From assembly GCA_019671135.1 (NCBI GenBank), contig JAHRHY010000009.1, positions 620,001 through 684,000 on the forward strand: a stretch of DNA of 64,000 nucleotides, given 5' to 3'. The position numbers and the translations under genes are program-made. This document shows, in pieces, positions 46,630 through 57,134 of the stretch. The number at the start of each line of letters is the position of its first letter. Position 1 is the first letter of the stretch. The notes below the pieces were generated by a model, which did not search any database, had not been told where the DNA came from, and was given only the letters and a program-made list of their open reading frames with translations. The DNA comes from Linnemannia hyalina. Taxonomy: Eukaryota; Mortierellomycota; Mortierellomycetes; Mortierellales; Mortierellaceae.

Positions 46630-46815
46630 GGCGCGTCCCGGAATCCTGCTCTTTGTTGTTGACGGTTGAGATTCCAAGAAAGATCAACCGTTGCAACGTT
46701 TTTAATATTCAGTTCAGGTGCGTTTCGGAAGCAGTCAAGTGCGGAGCAAATCGATTAATTTATGAAGTGTTTTTCATTTATTGGAATACTTTGGGACAAA
46801 ATGATGTGAGGATGT

Positions 46816-49800
46816 TTACTGCGTCTTCTTGGCAGCCTCGCGGTCTCTCCATCCACCGCCAGTGGCGTTGCCGAACAAGGGACGACGGGTAGGGGCGGGC
46901 TCCTCAGCCTGAGGGGCAGGGGCGGGCTCGCGACGAGGGGGAGGAGTGTCACGACGAGGAGGCTCGGTGGCGCGGGAACCAGGAGGGCGGTAAGCGCCAG
47001 CGGGGGGAGCGGGGGCAGGGGCAGGGGCAGCCTCGCCGGCAGCGGCAGCAGCCTCCTTGGCAGCAACACGCTCTCTCCAGCTGGGCTTCTCTCCTCCAGA
47101 AGACGAGGGGACGAATCTGGGGGGTGTGACGGGGGCAGCAGAGCCGGTTCTGGATCCAGAAAGACGGGCCTCGATGGCGGCCTCCTTCTCACGCTGCTTG
47201 GCAGCCATGGCATCCAACTTGAGTCTCTCTTCCTCGTACTCTTCGCGCTCCTTGGCAGCCTGGGCAGCACGCTCAGTGCGTCTCTTCTCCTCCTCCTCGG
47301 CACGACGGGCAGCCTCAGCCTCACGCTCGGCATGCTCCTTCTCCTCGCGGATCTTGCGGGCCTCGTTCTCGGCCTTGCGCTCTCTGTACAATTGAATGCG
47401 TCTGGCCTTTTCCTCCTCGATCCTGATACGGGCTGCCTCGCGTCTCTGGGCAAACTCCTCCTCGCGTCTTTCCTCCATCTCATGGCGGGTCTGGCGGTAG
47501 TCGTCGACGATCTTGATCATGCGCTTCTTCAACATCAACTCGTGAGCATGCTTGGCAGCAGCAGCCTCGAAGTGGGCCTTGACAGCAGCCTCGTGGTAGA
47601 CACGGTCGGCTCTCTGCTGACGTTCGTAATCCTTGGCCAAAAGAGGGCGCTCCTCCAAGCGCATAGCACGCTCGACGTGATCCAGACGCTTGCCAATGGC
47701 CTTGGTACGGGTGGCCATCTCGCTCTTCTCCTTCTCGAGCTGCTTGATCTGAATAGCAACCAACTTGTCCTTGTCGAGGTTGTCGAGATCCTCGTCGTTG
47801 AGCTCGACACCGACCTTGTTCTTGAGGGACTCGGCCAACTTGAGCGACTCGGTCTTGCGAATGGCGTCCTGCTCAGCACGGATGCGGTCCTCCTCGCGCT
47901 TGCGGCGCTCCTCTGCAAGACGGACCTTGAGGGCCTCCTGCTCGGCCTGGATGCGGAGGGCCTTCTCGCGGGCCTCCTCCTTCTCCTTGCGAGCCAACAT
48001 GGTCTCGATCAACTCCTTCTTGCGCTCGATGATAGCCTTGCGCTCGAGGGCCAACTTGTGATCCTCCTTCATGCCGACCAAGGCCTTCATGAAGGCAGCC
48101 TTCTTGGCCTCCTTCTTGGCCTCGACAATCTCGGGCGAGATCATGGAGACGGTGGTGTTGAGGCAGGTGGCCAAGCGGGTCAACTGGGTTCTCATGAGGT
48201 CAGCGGGCAACGACTGCAAGACGGGGCCGTCGGTGACGGTCTTGTTGTCAACAGCGAACAAGTCAGTCTCGAAGGTCAAGGACTGGGTGGCGTGATCAAT
48301 GCGGATCGACAACTCTCCCTTCTTGCATCCCTGCATGATGAACTTCTCAATGGTGGCAGAGTCATAGTTGAAAGGGGCAGCGAAGGAGGCCAACTGGATG
48401 ACAAAGTCGAGCTTGACGGTGGTGTAGACCTGGGACAACTGCTGGAAGAGGCGGGTCAAGATGACCTGGTGGAGGGGCTTGACGTACTTGACCAGCTCGG
48501 GATCCTCGGTGAGCTTGGTCATAATGGGCTCGATCTTCTTGCAGATGGAGAGAGGGTGGAACTGGACCTCCAAGATGTTATACAACTCGCGGAGCTCAGG
48601 GCGAACGTGCTTGAGGATGTTCTTGCTGAGGGCCTCCTTCAAGAGACTAGCACGGTTGGGGGAGCGGTTAAGACCCAAGAGGGCGGCGAGGCGGTGAGAC
48701 TTGTTCTTGGACTCATCAACCTCGTAACCGGTGTCCTTGGTAGAGACGACGGGGATGGCGAGGGCAGAGAGGAGGGCCAAGGAGGCCATGCGGGTCTGCT
48801 CCTCGTCGGTGACGGACTTGTTCTGGGTCTTGACGAGGGTGTAGTACTTGTTCCAGGCAGCGGCGTGGAAGAGGTAGTTGTCGGAGACCATGAAGATCTT
48901 TGTCAACTTTTCGTAGTAGTTGGCCATCATGAAGGGCTTGGGCATCTTCTTGGACATGGTCATCAAGTTGTGAATATCCTCGACGGAACGGAAGGCCTCC
49001 TGCCACAACTCGAGTTCAGCGGCACCGTTCAACTGCTGGAAACGGGTATCCAAGTGGCGCTGGAGGGACTCGGGCTCGTTCAAGTTGATGGAGTGGGGCT
49101 GGTGGGCGTACTTGGCAATGTTCTGCAAGTGGTTGCGGAGGAGATCGCAGAGACGGCGGAACTCGGTCTTGCGGGTGTACTTCAAGCAGAAATGGAAGGC
49201 CTGGTGGGCGGTGGTCTGGTAGAGGGCCTCGAGGCGGGCGTTGTTCCTGAGAATGTCGAGGACGGTTCTGTAGGCCTCCCACAGGAACTTGAGCCAGGGG
49301 GTGACGACGGCACGGTCAGTGCGGTCCTTGTTCTGCTCGCCAGAGACGGTGGAGAGGAGGATGGACTCGGGAGTCTCGGTGGCCTCCAAGTCGTCCAAGC
49401 CGTCCAAGGTGATCTGATCGGCCTTGGCCTGAGCCTCCTGGACCTTTTCCTCAGACAACTGGATGAACTTTCTGATAACCAACTATTAGGAAGGAAGTTG
49501 TATACACACGGGATTAGTATCAAAGTTCGTGTCTTCTGGTACCTGACGTCAACAAACAAACAGGGCACGTTGAGCAAAGAAAAAAGAAAAAAGAAAAAAA
49601 AAGGTACCTCGATAGTGGCGATGCTGGTGTTCTGGGAAATGTTCTTGTACTGATGGAGACCCTCCTTGGCGATCTTGCCCTTGCGAAGGGAGACGCACAG
49701 CTCGACAAACTTGAGCATGATGGGCTCCAACGAAGCGAGGGGAACACTGCGAGATCTCTTGGAGATGATGACATCGTGAAGAGCCTCGAGGGCAGCGGCG

Positions 49801-50550
49801 TGCTGACCGACGGCGATGAGCTCTAAATAACAAGGAATGGGAGAAGGACGGTGATGATGGCTGTCAGATGCTGTCTTTTGTTTCCTTGAGGGCGTGTTGA
49901 GAGGCGGGTGGTAGGAGTTAGGTGTGAGTTAAGGTCGAGATGGGTGGGTGTGTGTTGGAGTGCGGTAAGGGCGTGATTGAAGGTGTGATGAGATGTTGGA
50001 ACTTGGTCTGTGCCGGTGTGAGATAGAGAGAAAGGTTGCTTTTTTTGGTTCCTGAGGTATCTCGGGCTGGAGGGGAAGGAGGGGTGTCAAAGAAAGATGT
50101 CGATGATGGTCAAGGGATAGTGAAAATGATGGTGCCGGCGATAGAGGGGTGCCGGGGAGGGGTCGGGGGATGCATTGATGGATAGATACAACCATCGATG
50201 AGGTTGTATCCATCATCGGTCATCATAGGGCACTGTAGTCGATATGATATTAGGGTGTCTGTCTGGGGTGTCTGTGTCGCTGTCGTAATAGGCTGTCTGG
50301 GAATTCTCTCTCACTGGTCGGACTGTGTGAGTTGTGTATGTTGTGTGTTGTGTGTTGTGTGTGTGTGTGTGTGTTTGTGCGTCGAAAAAATAAAAAGATC
50401 TGAGAGCGCGAAAAGAGTGTGCTGATCGTTCTGCTTTTTTCGCGATCATCCTCCCGCGAGTGTATTTAAGTGAGGAGTGAAGGATGAGGCAGAAAGGGGA
50501 TTACCATCGGCTCTGCGAAGCACAGATTCAGGCTTTGCGAAGGGTGCCAT
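46816..50550 (-). CDS. TIF32: Translation initiation factor eIF3 subunit A
   Basis: Exons 50550-50505, 49822-49608 and 49482-46816 join in phase to 975 residues. The start [20 protein letters not shown] matches the family N-terminus (MAPP..PENVLKRAEELI). A helical region is followed by a PCI domain (about 415-500, ending in [17 protein letters not shown]). Then comes a long charged Arg/Glu/Lys/Ala-rich coiled coil (about 545-885) and a Pro/Arg/Gly-rich tail. eIF3a is the main scaffold of the eIF3 complex, which recruits the 40S subunit and mRNA. The first exon is just 46 nt. Intron 1 is 682 nt and contains a TG repeat; intron 2 is 125 nt. The long antisense open frame over this gene is a reflection of its codon bias. 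Confidence 0.95.
50341..50379 (+). repeat. TG-rich microsatellite in eIF3a intron 1
   Basis: Imperfect TG repeat (TTGTGTGTTGTGTGTTG followed by about nine TG units) within the 682-nt first intron of eIF3a. Confidence 0.8.
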
Positions 50551-50734
50551 TAGGGGTGGAGGGGGGAGGCGGAGATTAGGGTAAGGAAGAAGAAAAGCAA
50601 CCCTTCTGCCAAAATCATATTGAAATATCAGAAATTTTTAGCAAGCCACTGCGGCGCACAAAAGAACTGATCAAAAAAACATGCCCTGTATTCTATCCAC
50701 ACTACCTATGCAAAAGTTGCAAACTATCTATCGA

Positions 50735-52527
50735 CTACCAGTCGTCGCCATCGTCCTGGAGACTGGTGACAGCACCGACGGCAAACATGGCAAGGTTGCT
50801 AGTCATATGCATACCAAGGCCAGTGTACAGGCCTCGAACTCCCCAGGAGCTGTACCAGGGTCTATCGACAAATGTAACCTCACCATCATCCGACTTCTTG
50901 CTCGAAAGACGCTTGTGCTGGCCACCCTCCTCCTGAATGATCTTGTACACACAGTCGATCACTCCAGAATACGGCCTCTTACGCGTCTCAATCACCGTCT
51001 CATACCGCTTGCCAGGGATCTTGGCCTGGATCTGAATTTGAAGACGCTTCCTGACCGTCTCCAAAGGCAGACGGATCAAGAGGTCCAGCGTCTCCAAGAC
51101 CAATTCTGCAACCGAGAAGAGCAGGGGCGAATCTGAGGCTGAAATGTTGAAGACGCGGTCAATCACCAAGGGGATAGAGTTGGCGATGAGGGGCGTGAGG
51201 GTGTGGTAGAGAACTGTCGGGACAAGGTTGACACCTCCCCAAAGCGCCGACACCCCCTCCTCCGAGATGATGGTCGAAATACAGTTAACCATTCCTGTGT
51301 ATTTTTTCTGAGTAGGATCTGCAGTCTGCACCACAAGTCTACACCATGAACGTATTCAACAAGCTCGTTAGTCCCCTGAAAGATAACAGGACAAATGTCA
51401 CAGTCGCATTGGTACGCTACAGAGTCCAGATCTACGTACCGTGTGCGAACCAGTTCCAAGGGCGAGAGAATAAGTCCGACGACCAAATGCGAGGTGACCA
51501 TGGTCGCCATGTTGGGTCCAAAGCGATCCAGGTGCACCAGTGGAATTGTGTCGTCATACAGGTCGAATGTATCGTTCAATGTCGCCTCCAATGTTGGCTG
51601 GGCGAACAAGTGAAGAATCTCGTACACCCAGTTTGTGTATTGTCCTAAGTCATCAAAATAACATATGCAAAAGGTGTTATGTGTTGTCGTAAATATAGGC
51701 GCGTCGCTGCAATAAAAACTGATCCAAACTAGACAATGCTTACCCTTCCAGAGAGAGAACCATCCCTCCGTGGGGTGCTTGACAAGATCTGTAACAGTCT
51801 TCCAGACACCTCCTTCAATAGGCGCCAGCTGGAAGGCGGGTCTAGAATCATCATCGTACAAATCCGCGCGAATGAGATATCCCGACTGATCAATATCCTT
51901 GCGCTCGTGAAAGACGGCATCGCTAGGGTTGAGACGATTGGCGTTGGATCGAGAAGAAGGAAAGTCCTCGGCAGAGGTACCACGCCGAGAATAGCTGGAG
52001 TAATAGCCTCCCGAGCCTGATCCGCTGTTGAAGTACTCTTCTTCCTCTGCCTCTTCCTGTGCTCGCCTGAACTCTTCGTCGCGTCTCTCCTATTATAATT
52101 GAAAACAAATAGACGACTGCGTGTGAGAGACCTGGAGACTTGTAAATCGTTGTTGGAAGGAGAGTAGATAGGGGTAGAGTTGACCTGATCAAAAACTAAC
52201 CTCGGCAGCACTCGAATCATCGTTACCAGATGAGCGTGCTCCATCGTCGTTGGGCAGGTACTGGACTTGAAGGATAGTCTGTGCATTCTCAAAGGGAGTG
52301 GCGATGGCCAGGGTCAAGTACTTGATCATCCCATAGCTAAGCAACTCACGGGCTGCTTCCTGAGAGTTGAGTTCGGAATGGTGGGAGAGCTCTTCTTCGA
52401 GCTGGGAGGTATGCTGGTAGTACTGCTGGAGAGGCGAGTCTAAAGGGGAGCCATAGTAGGGCCTCAGAGGGGTGGAACTGTTGACGTTGGGTGCTCCTGT
52501 GGGAGGAAAGTTGAATCCGGATGCCAT
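50735..52527 (-). CDS. Ugo1/SLC25A46-like mitochondrial carrier-family outer-membrane fusion protein
   Basis: Exons 52527-52201, 52089-51744, 51644-51440 and 51338-50735 join in phase to 493 residues. Modified carrier signatures are seen at SPLELVRTR (ends at residue 293, split by intron 3) and LPLETVRKRLQIQ in exon 4, and hydrophobic segments recur (YLTLAIATPFENAQTILQVQ; SHLVVGLILSPLELV). The N-terminal part is hydrophilic with an acidic, Tyr/Ser/Gly-rich stretch (about 110-170), unlike small-molecule carriers. Length and layout match fungal Ugo1, which links Fzo1 and Mgm1 in mitochondrial fusion. It lies 184 bp from the eIF3a start and on the same strand. Confidence 0.82.
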
Positions 52528-52681
52528 GGTGCGTGTTTGATCAAGAATGAGAAGGAAGGAAGGAAAGGGAAGGAAAGGGAAGAAAAGGTTGTCATTTCTT
52601 GAGAGCACGCAAAAATTGACTTTTTCAGCCTCGCGTTCCGGTATTAATTGTATGCATCGAGCACTTGAATTTATTAAAGAC

Positions 52682-54125
52682 CTAGAATCCGTACTTGGAC
52701 TGAGTCTCTGCCTTGGTTTGACGGCTGGATGCCCAAGACGCGCTCAGTTGGTGCTGGTTCGCCTTGGCCTGGTATGCCAGCGACATGATGTTGTGCTTGC
52801 GCTTTTGTCCCGCCGTTGGTTTCAAATGCTATGGTTGTCATACATAAAAGATAAGGTAAGTGTTGTGCAAATGAGAGTAACAAGCATGAATCGTGATCAA
52901 GTTTAACAAGGCTGTGTTACCTCAATGGAGGCCAGATCGACGGGCTTGGGCTGTGTTTGGCTGGATGTGCCCATGGCCGCTCGCACTTGCTGTGATTGAC
53001 CCATCTGATCCTTCGCATAGACGTCAATGACATTGATAGGCGCATCCCTTGCCTTTCTCATTCCCAGTTTTTGCAGCTATCACGTTGTTCAAAAGAGAAA
53101 ATGACAATCAGTCGGTTGTTCCTTTCTGATGATGACAAGGTAACAAAATAACAATGAAAATAACAGCACAATGTGAGAAAAATTACCCCGACGTCGTCGA
53201 GCTCGATCATGTTGGAACCTCGGCCTCCTGTGCTTGAGCCGCTGGTTGATGATTCGGCATACTGTGCTCCAGTATAGGTTTCGTTTGTTGAGTAGGCATA
53301 CTGGTCGTTTGTTGGATAGGCATATTGGTCGTTTGTAGGATATGCATACTGATCATTCGTTGGGTAGGCGTACTGATCGTTGCTGGGGTAGGCATATTGC
53401 TCGTTAGAAGCGGAAACATCGACATACGTTGCGGTCTGGGCCTGTTGCTCCTCGGTCGTCAATGGCTTTTTATCGAAAAAGAGTGGGATATAAGAGTTGG
53501 ACGCTGCTGGTTTTGACGACGATCCTGATCCCGAGGCTGAGGCTGAGCTTCCAGTTGCAGCAGATCCGAGCGGGAAGAAAGAAACGGGTCCTTCGTCGTC
53601 GTCATCGTCGTCATCGTCCTCCCTATTATCCTGTTCGTCCTTTTCATCCACAACAGTCGGTGTTGGTTTCTTGACGACTGCAGGCGTAGATTTCTTGACT
53701 GTCCTAGGCATGAATCCTGTCGTCTTTGCCGCCGCAGCTTGTTTCGATCCTGCAGTTCCTGGAGGTGCGTTCTTGGGCGCAGGGAGCATTGCAAACAAGG
53801 CACCGACGCCTGCGGCTCCACCACTGTTGGCTGCTGCTGCAAGCCTCGCCTTTTTCCGAAACTCTGATTCCTCCTCCTCAGAGTCTGAGCCATCTTCCAT
53901 CGTCGGCATCGAGCTGTACTTGCTGACCTTTGCCTGTCCTACTGCACTTCCTCCTGCTGACTTTGGTGGTGGCAGCAGGTTTGACAATGAACTGATCTTG
54001 CCTCCTGATTGCGTTGTTGTTGTCGATGTCAGTGTTGTCTGCTTTGTCGTGTGAGATGTAGTAATGTGGCCAGACTCTGAGCCAGAGTCGTCAGAGTCCG
54101 ATCCGTATGCTGCCAGTGCGTCCAT
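52682..54125 (-). CDS. PRCC-like nuclear protein
   Basis: Exons 54125-53187, 53076-52921 and 52828-52682 join at phase 0 to 413 residues. The C-terminus QKRKHNIMSLAYQAKANQ, HQLSASWASSR and QTKAETQSKYGF fits the conserved end of PRCC (proline-rich, mitotic-checkpoint/spliceosome-associated) proteins, which end in a KYGF-type motif. The N-terminus MDALAAYGSDSDDSGSE, the SLSNLLPPPKSA segment and LFAMLPAPKN are also family-like. Residues 240-280 hold five copies of an 8-residue repeat (NDQYAYPT). The middle has Ser-rich and acidic stretches (DDDDDDDEGPVSFFPLG). AATAAA lies about 10 nt past the stop. Expected to be nuclear, with a splicing role. Confidence 0.85.
53286..53405 (-). repeat. Five 24-bp coding repeats in the PRCC-like gene
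   Basis: The 120 bp encode NEQYAYPS, three copies of NDQYAYPT-type and NDQYAYST. DNA copies differ at several wobble positions, so the array has been kept in frame for some time. Confidence 0.9.
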
Positions 54126-54637
54126 GAGTGTTTGTATTGGTGTGTGATGTCAAGTTTGAAGAAACAAAAAGGTGGAGGGTGCTCATGGCAGTTGAACAGA
54201 AGCACAAGCGTTCGATTTACAAAGGTTGTAGTTCATTTTATGAAGTATTTTTTTTCGTAGAAAAGATAGAAAAGGCGATCAATATGCCAAACTCCTCCAA
54301 GTAACTGCCTTTTTGCAGTCGCTACGGCAAAGATAACAAAAGCAGCTCCACCAATGAGCTAAGTGGACCATTTGGCTGTTTTTGCTGATGTAAATGCCCT
54401 TTCCCGGAATATTTTTTGAATTGTTGGCTGTCATTTCTTTTGCGAAAAGCAGCACTCGACTTTTCGACAATCCTTTTCTTCGTTGCCTGCCGCTCTTTTG
54501 TCTTTCCTACTCGCAAGTCATTAATCCATTCATTGTCCTTTGATACATGGGCTGCTGTCTATCAATTAATGGTAAGGACCCACCGACAATGGAAAGTTAT
54601 GTGGACGCAAACGGGGGAGGAACGGAGACGAGAATTA
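54126..54637. other. Intergenic region, PRCC-like promoter and flank of the retroelement
   Basis: No gene is seen. It is somewhat AT-rich and ends at the 7-T run (54638-54644), which marks the poly(A) side of retroelement copy A. Confidence 0.5.
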
Positions 54638-55299
54638 TTTTTTTCCTACACAATTTTATTTCTCTAACAAACAGCATAAAGTCGTTTGGAAGTAAAAGGG
54701 GACTACAGACCAAACTCTTCAGTGCACCATCCACCAGTCGCAGCCCGGTCCGGAACCTGGCTCTGCGCAACAATTGTCGCTGCTCTTCACAGCTTAAACG
54801 GAAGAAAATAAAACTAGATACGAATGAAGGGGATTCTTCCCATCCTCTCCATCATTGACAACCTCCTCCTTCCTAACAAACTCTCCAACAACCGCTCGTC
54901 AGCAGCGCGTGTGTCCTTGGTCGCCCCAGGGCATCTTCCTTCACAATGTGTGGCTAGCGAAGCGCCACACGGACAGAAACCATCGTGCGTGATGTAACCG
55001 TATCCTTGACTCCAGTCACCTCGGGGGCCTGTGTACTTGGATGTCTTGTCCTTGGCAGAGATGCCCTGGCTTTGTTCCCACGCGATCGTCGCGGAGCACC
55101 GAGGTTTCCAGATCAGCTCCGAGGCCTGCGCCTCCAGGTAGCCAACAAACTTGTGAAGGACTGTCTTGGCGATGGACATTGGGGTCCGGAAGACCGCGGA
55201 CCATTCAGTCAACATGCTCAAGGGGGTGATGCCGCGGAGGAGATCCGACACATTCCACATCGGTTTCTCGTCTCGATCGGGAGCTGGACTACCGCTGTG
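54638..55299 (-). mobile_element. Non-LTR (LINE-like) retroelement copy A, 3' part
   Basis: On the minus strand it ends with AGAGAAATAAAATTGTG, a polyadenylation signal, followed within a few bases by a short A tract (plus-strand T run 54638-54644). Its last 160 bp share blocks with copy B (ATTTTATTTCTCTAA; GGCTCTGCGCAACAAT). A 162-codon open frame at 55302-54814 has KFVGYLEAQASELIWKPRC, SATIAWEQSQGIS and a Cys/His segment (CPCGASLATHCEGRC). The W-x-RC...WE..GI pattern resembles the C-terminus of LINE reverse-transcriptase proteins; that is inference, since no catalytic YxDD motif lies in this fragment. Its upstream end is interrupted by copy B. The short piece at 56381-56410 should be the displaced continuation. 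Confidence 0.7.
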
Positions 55300-55313
55300 C
55301 ACACAAACTGGAC
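55300..55313 (+). repeat. Target-site duplication, left copy
   Basis: CACACAAACTGGAC, identical to 56367-56380; it directly borders the 18-T run of copy B. The next base outward differs, so the duplication is exactly 14 bp. Confidence 0.9.
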
Positions 55314-56366
55314 TTTTTTTTTTTTTTTTTTGTCCACGATTTTATTTCTCTAAAGAACAATTCATGTAGGTAATCCAAAAATAAAAGGGCTATTTGTGAG
55401 GACCCCTTCCCAGTACACCATCCCCTAGTCACAGTCCGGTTCTAATAACGCTGGCTCTGCGCAACAATCGTTGTCGCTCTTCACGACAAAAACGGAAGAA
55501 AATACAAAAGCGATCTATCCAGTTATTACTCTCAACTAAAACACCTTCATCTGAACAACCAGGAGATAGCAAAAGTACTTTCTTCCCAGTGTCGTTTTTC
55601 AAGTGTTCGACGTCACCTCCATCCATGCACATGTGTGCAACGCATCAACCCAAAAAAATAAAAATGGTTGTCACGCGCCTCCTGGACAGGGGAGGCTAGC
55701 GCGAAAAGAGGGGGGGTGTCAATGGTGCTTGCGCACCTGTGTGGGAAAAAATAAATTTCTTCCCACACACCTCCATGACTTGGAGGCGGGACTTTGACAC
55801 AATGCCACCATCATTTGGCGACGCAGGTCCTTGTGTCAGAGACAGTATCTAAGACCCATAGGCAGACTCGAAAGAGCTGCAGGAATATCCATGCCCCAAG
55901 GCAGTCCCCACTTGGACCTCATGGATAAGGCCTATCCATGCACTCCCGTGCTTGTAAGGGTAGTCAGCCCTCACACCGACCTGGACAGGGGGCCGGTTCT
56001 TGTATCCGTCAACTCCGTAGCGTGTCTCCTTGTGGATGGGACCAAGGACCTCTCGCAAAGAGGTGGAAAGACAGACGACCAACTCCATTCGACTAACATT
56101 CCGTGCGGCAAAGGGGGACGAACTCTCTCCCATTCGCTCCATGGACCGACACGATGACCTCGTAGCACCAGCCTTGAAACTTCCAAGCTCTCCGTGCATA
56201 TTGCCGACCCGGGGGGGTAGACTCCTTGGCAATACTGGCGCCAACAGTGGTCCTGCTCAAGGTTCTTGTCGGTGATGATGGTTGGATGGGTGGATAGCCC
56301 CGACGTGGGGATGGAGGTAAACGTGACTGTTTTTGGAGACGAAAATGGAATTGGAAAGGAAAGAGA
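55314..56366 (-). mobile_element. Non-LTR retroelement copy B, nested in copy A
   Basis: On the minus strand the element runs from 56366 to 55332 and ends in an 18-nt poly(A) tail (plus T run 55314-55331). A signal AGAGAAATAAAATCGTGG stands just before the tail. It is flanked by perfect 14-bp duplications, the hallmark of target-primed reverse transcription. At about 1.05 kb it is probably 5'-truncated. Internal frames are broken, with several stops, so it is dead. Its 3' end is related to copy A but well diverged, so two subfamilies or two ages are present. Confidence 0.82.
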
Positions 56367-56380
56367 CACACAAACTGGAC
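56367..56380 (+). repeat. Target-site duplication, right copy
   Basis: CACACAAACTGGAC, exact match to 55300-55313. It is followed by ATTGGGGTCCGGAA, part of a 19-bp sequence that also occurs inside copy A at 55173-55191. Confidence 0.9.
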
Positions 56381-56410
56381 ATTGGGGTCCGGAATTTTTC
56401 CCGCTTCCTG

Positions 56411-56435
56411 TTTTTTTTTTTTTTTTTTTTTTTTT
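56411..56435 (+). repeat. Run of 25 T
   Basis: Lies beyond copy A's displaced end. On the minus strand it is a 25-A tract immediately upstream of the element. It may be the tail of an older insertion into which copy A jumped, but no matching 3' end is visible beside it. Confidence 0.75.
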
Positions 56436-56531
56436 GTTTTTCAGGCAGGGAGTGACAAAACGTCAGATATGAGCCTACTATACAAAAATATCCTGAGAAA
56501 AGGCGATTCCATCAGCAAAATAAGCCTAATA

Positions 56532-56603
56532 GCCCGCTTAGCTCATTGGTAGAGCGTCTGCCTAGTAAGCAGAAGGTAGCAGGTTCGATCCCTGCAGTGG
56601 GCA
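56532..56603 (+). tRNA. tRNA-Thr (anticodon AGT)
   Basis: 72 nt without intron. Acceptor GCCCGCT pairs with AGTGGGC (one G-T pair), the D arm is GCTC/GAGC, and the anticodon stem TCTGC/GCAGA closes loop CTAGTAA with AGT at positions 34-36. The T arm GCAGG/CCTGC encloses TTCGATC. The discriminator base is A. A pol III terminator-like TTTCTTTTG follows directly. It lies about 165 bp from the retroelement nest and 75 bp from the MITE. Confidence 0.95.
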
Positions 56604-56677
56604 GTTTCTTTTGTTCATTTCCTGTCAAGCTTCGTCTTGACATCTCTCTTTTTTTTTGTTTCTGTCTTTTACTTTTT

Positions 56678-56750
56678 GGATCAATCTATTTGACAACCCG
56701 GGTTGTTCGTTTTATTCAACAACCGAACACGTTTGCGTGCTAAGTCCATG
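56678..56750 (+). repeat. Left terminal inverted repeat of the MITE
   Basis: 73 bp; pairs with 57052-57125 on the opposite strand. Confidence 0.9.
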
Positions 56751-57051
56751 TAAGCACTTTTTCATCTTTTTTTGATGATACCATGGAAGATGACACCAAA
56801 CACTTGCAGTAGCGCTTGTTTTCGCCACTTCTTTATGGAGCACGACTCCCACGTTGTTCAAAGCGGTTGTTAAGATGCTTTTTATACGGAAATACCGTTT
56901 TTTTACGTGTGTGGTGGTGATGAAGACATATTTTTGGCTGGTGATGGCATTCGATGGTTGAAAGGGCTTTATTAATGATGTGGATGATAAAAAACGAAGA
57001 CGCTGCAACAAAAAACATCGATGTATTGACTTTAAAGAAAAATAGGTTGTC

Positions 57052-57125
57052 CATGGACTTAGCATGCAAAACACGTTGGGTTGTTGAATAAAACGAACAA
57101 CCCGGGTTGTCAAATAGATTAATCC
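57052..57125 (-). repeat. Right terminal inverted repeat of the MITE
   Basis: 74 bp; the reverse complement of the left repeat with a few substitutions and one extra base. Confidence 0.9.
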
Positions 57126-57134
57126 TTACTTTAT

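Larger units (their letters stand above)
56678..57125. mobile_element. MITE of Mutator (MULE) type, 448 bp
   Basis: Two terminal inverted repeats, 56678-56750 and 57052-57125, begin GGAT(C/T)AATCTATTTGAC and match at about 90% over 73-74 bp. Each contains the 14-bp palindrome ACAACCCGGGTTGT (56693-56706, 57097-57110). The flanking 9-mers TTACTTTTT (56669-56677) and TTACTTTAT (57126-57134) agree at 8 of 9 positions, the duplication size of Mutator elements. The 300-bp interior has no transposase-like frame, so it is non-autonomous. It starts 75 bp past the tRNA-Thr gene. Confidence 0.85.

Noticed and set aside
47332..49653. 773-codon plus-strand open frame opposite eIF3a
   Set aside because: Leu/Val/Gly-rich mirror of the charged eIF3a coiled coil, produced by its C/G-ending codons; no homology or own promoter.
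56411..56530. tRNA-derived SINE made of the T run and the tRNA-Thr
   Set aside because: The tRNA folds perfectly with an intact terminator and has no tail fused to its 3' side; the T run lies 5' of it and belongs to the neighbouring repeat nest.
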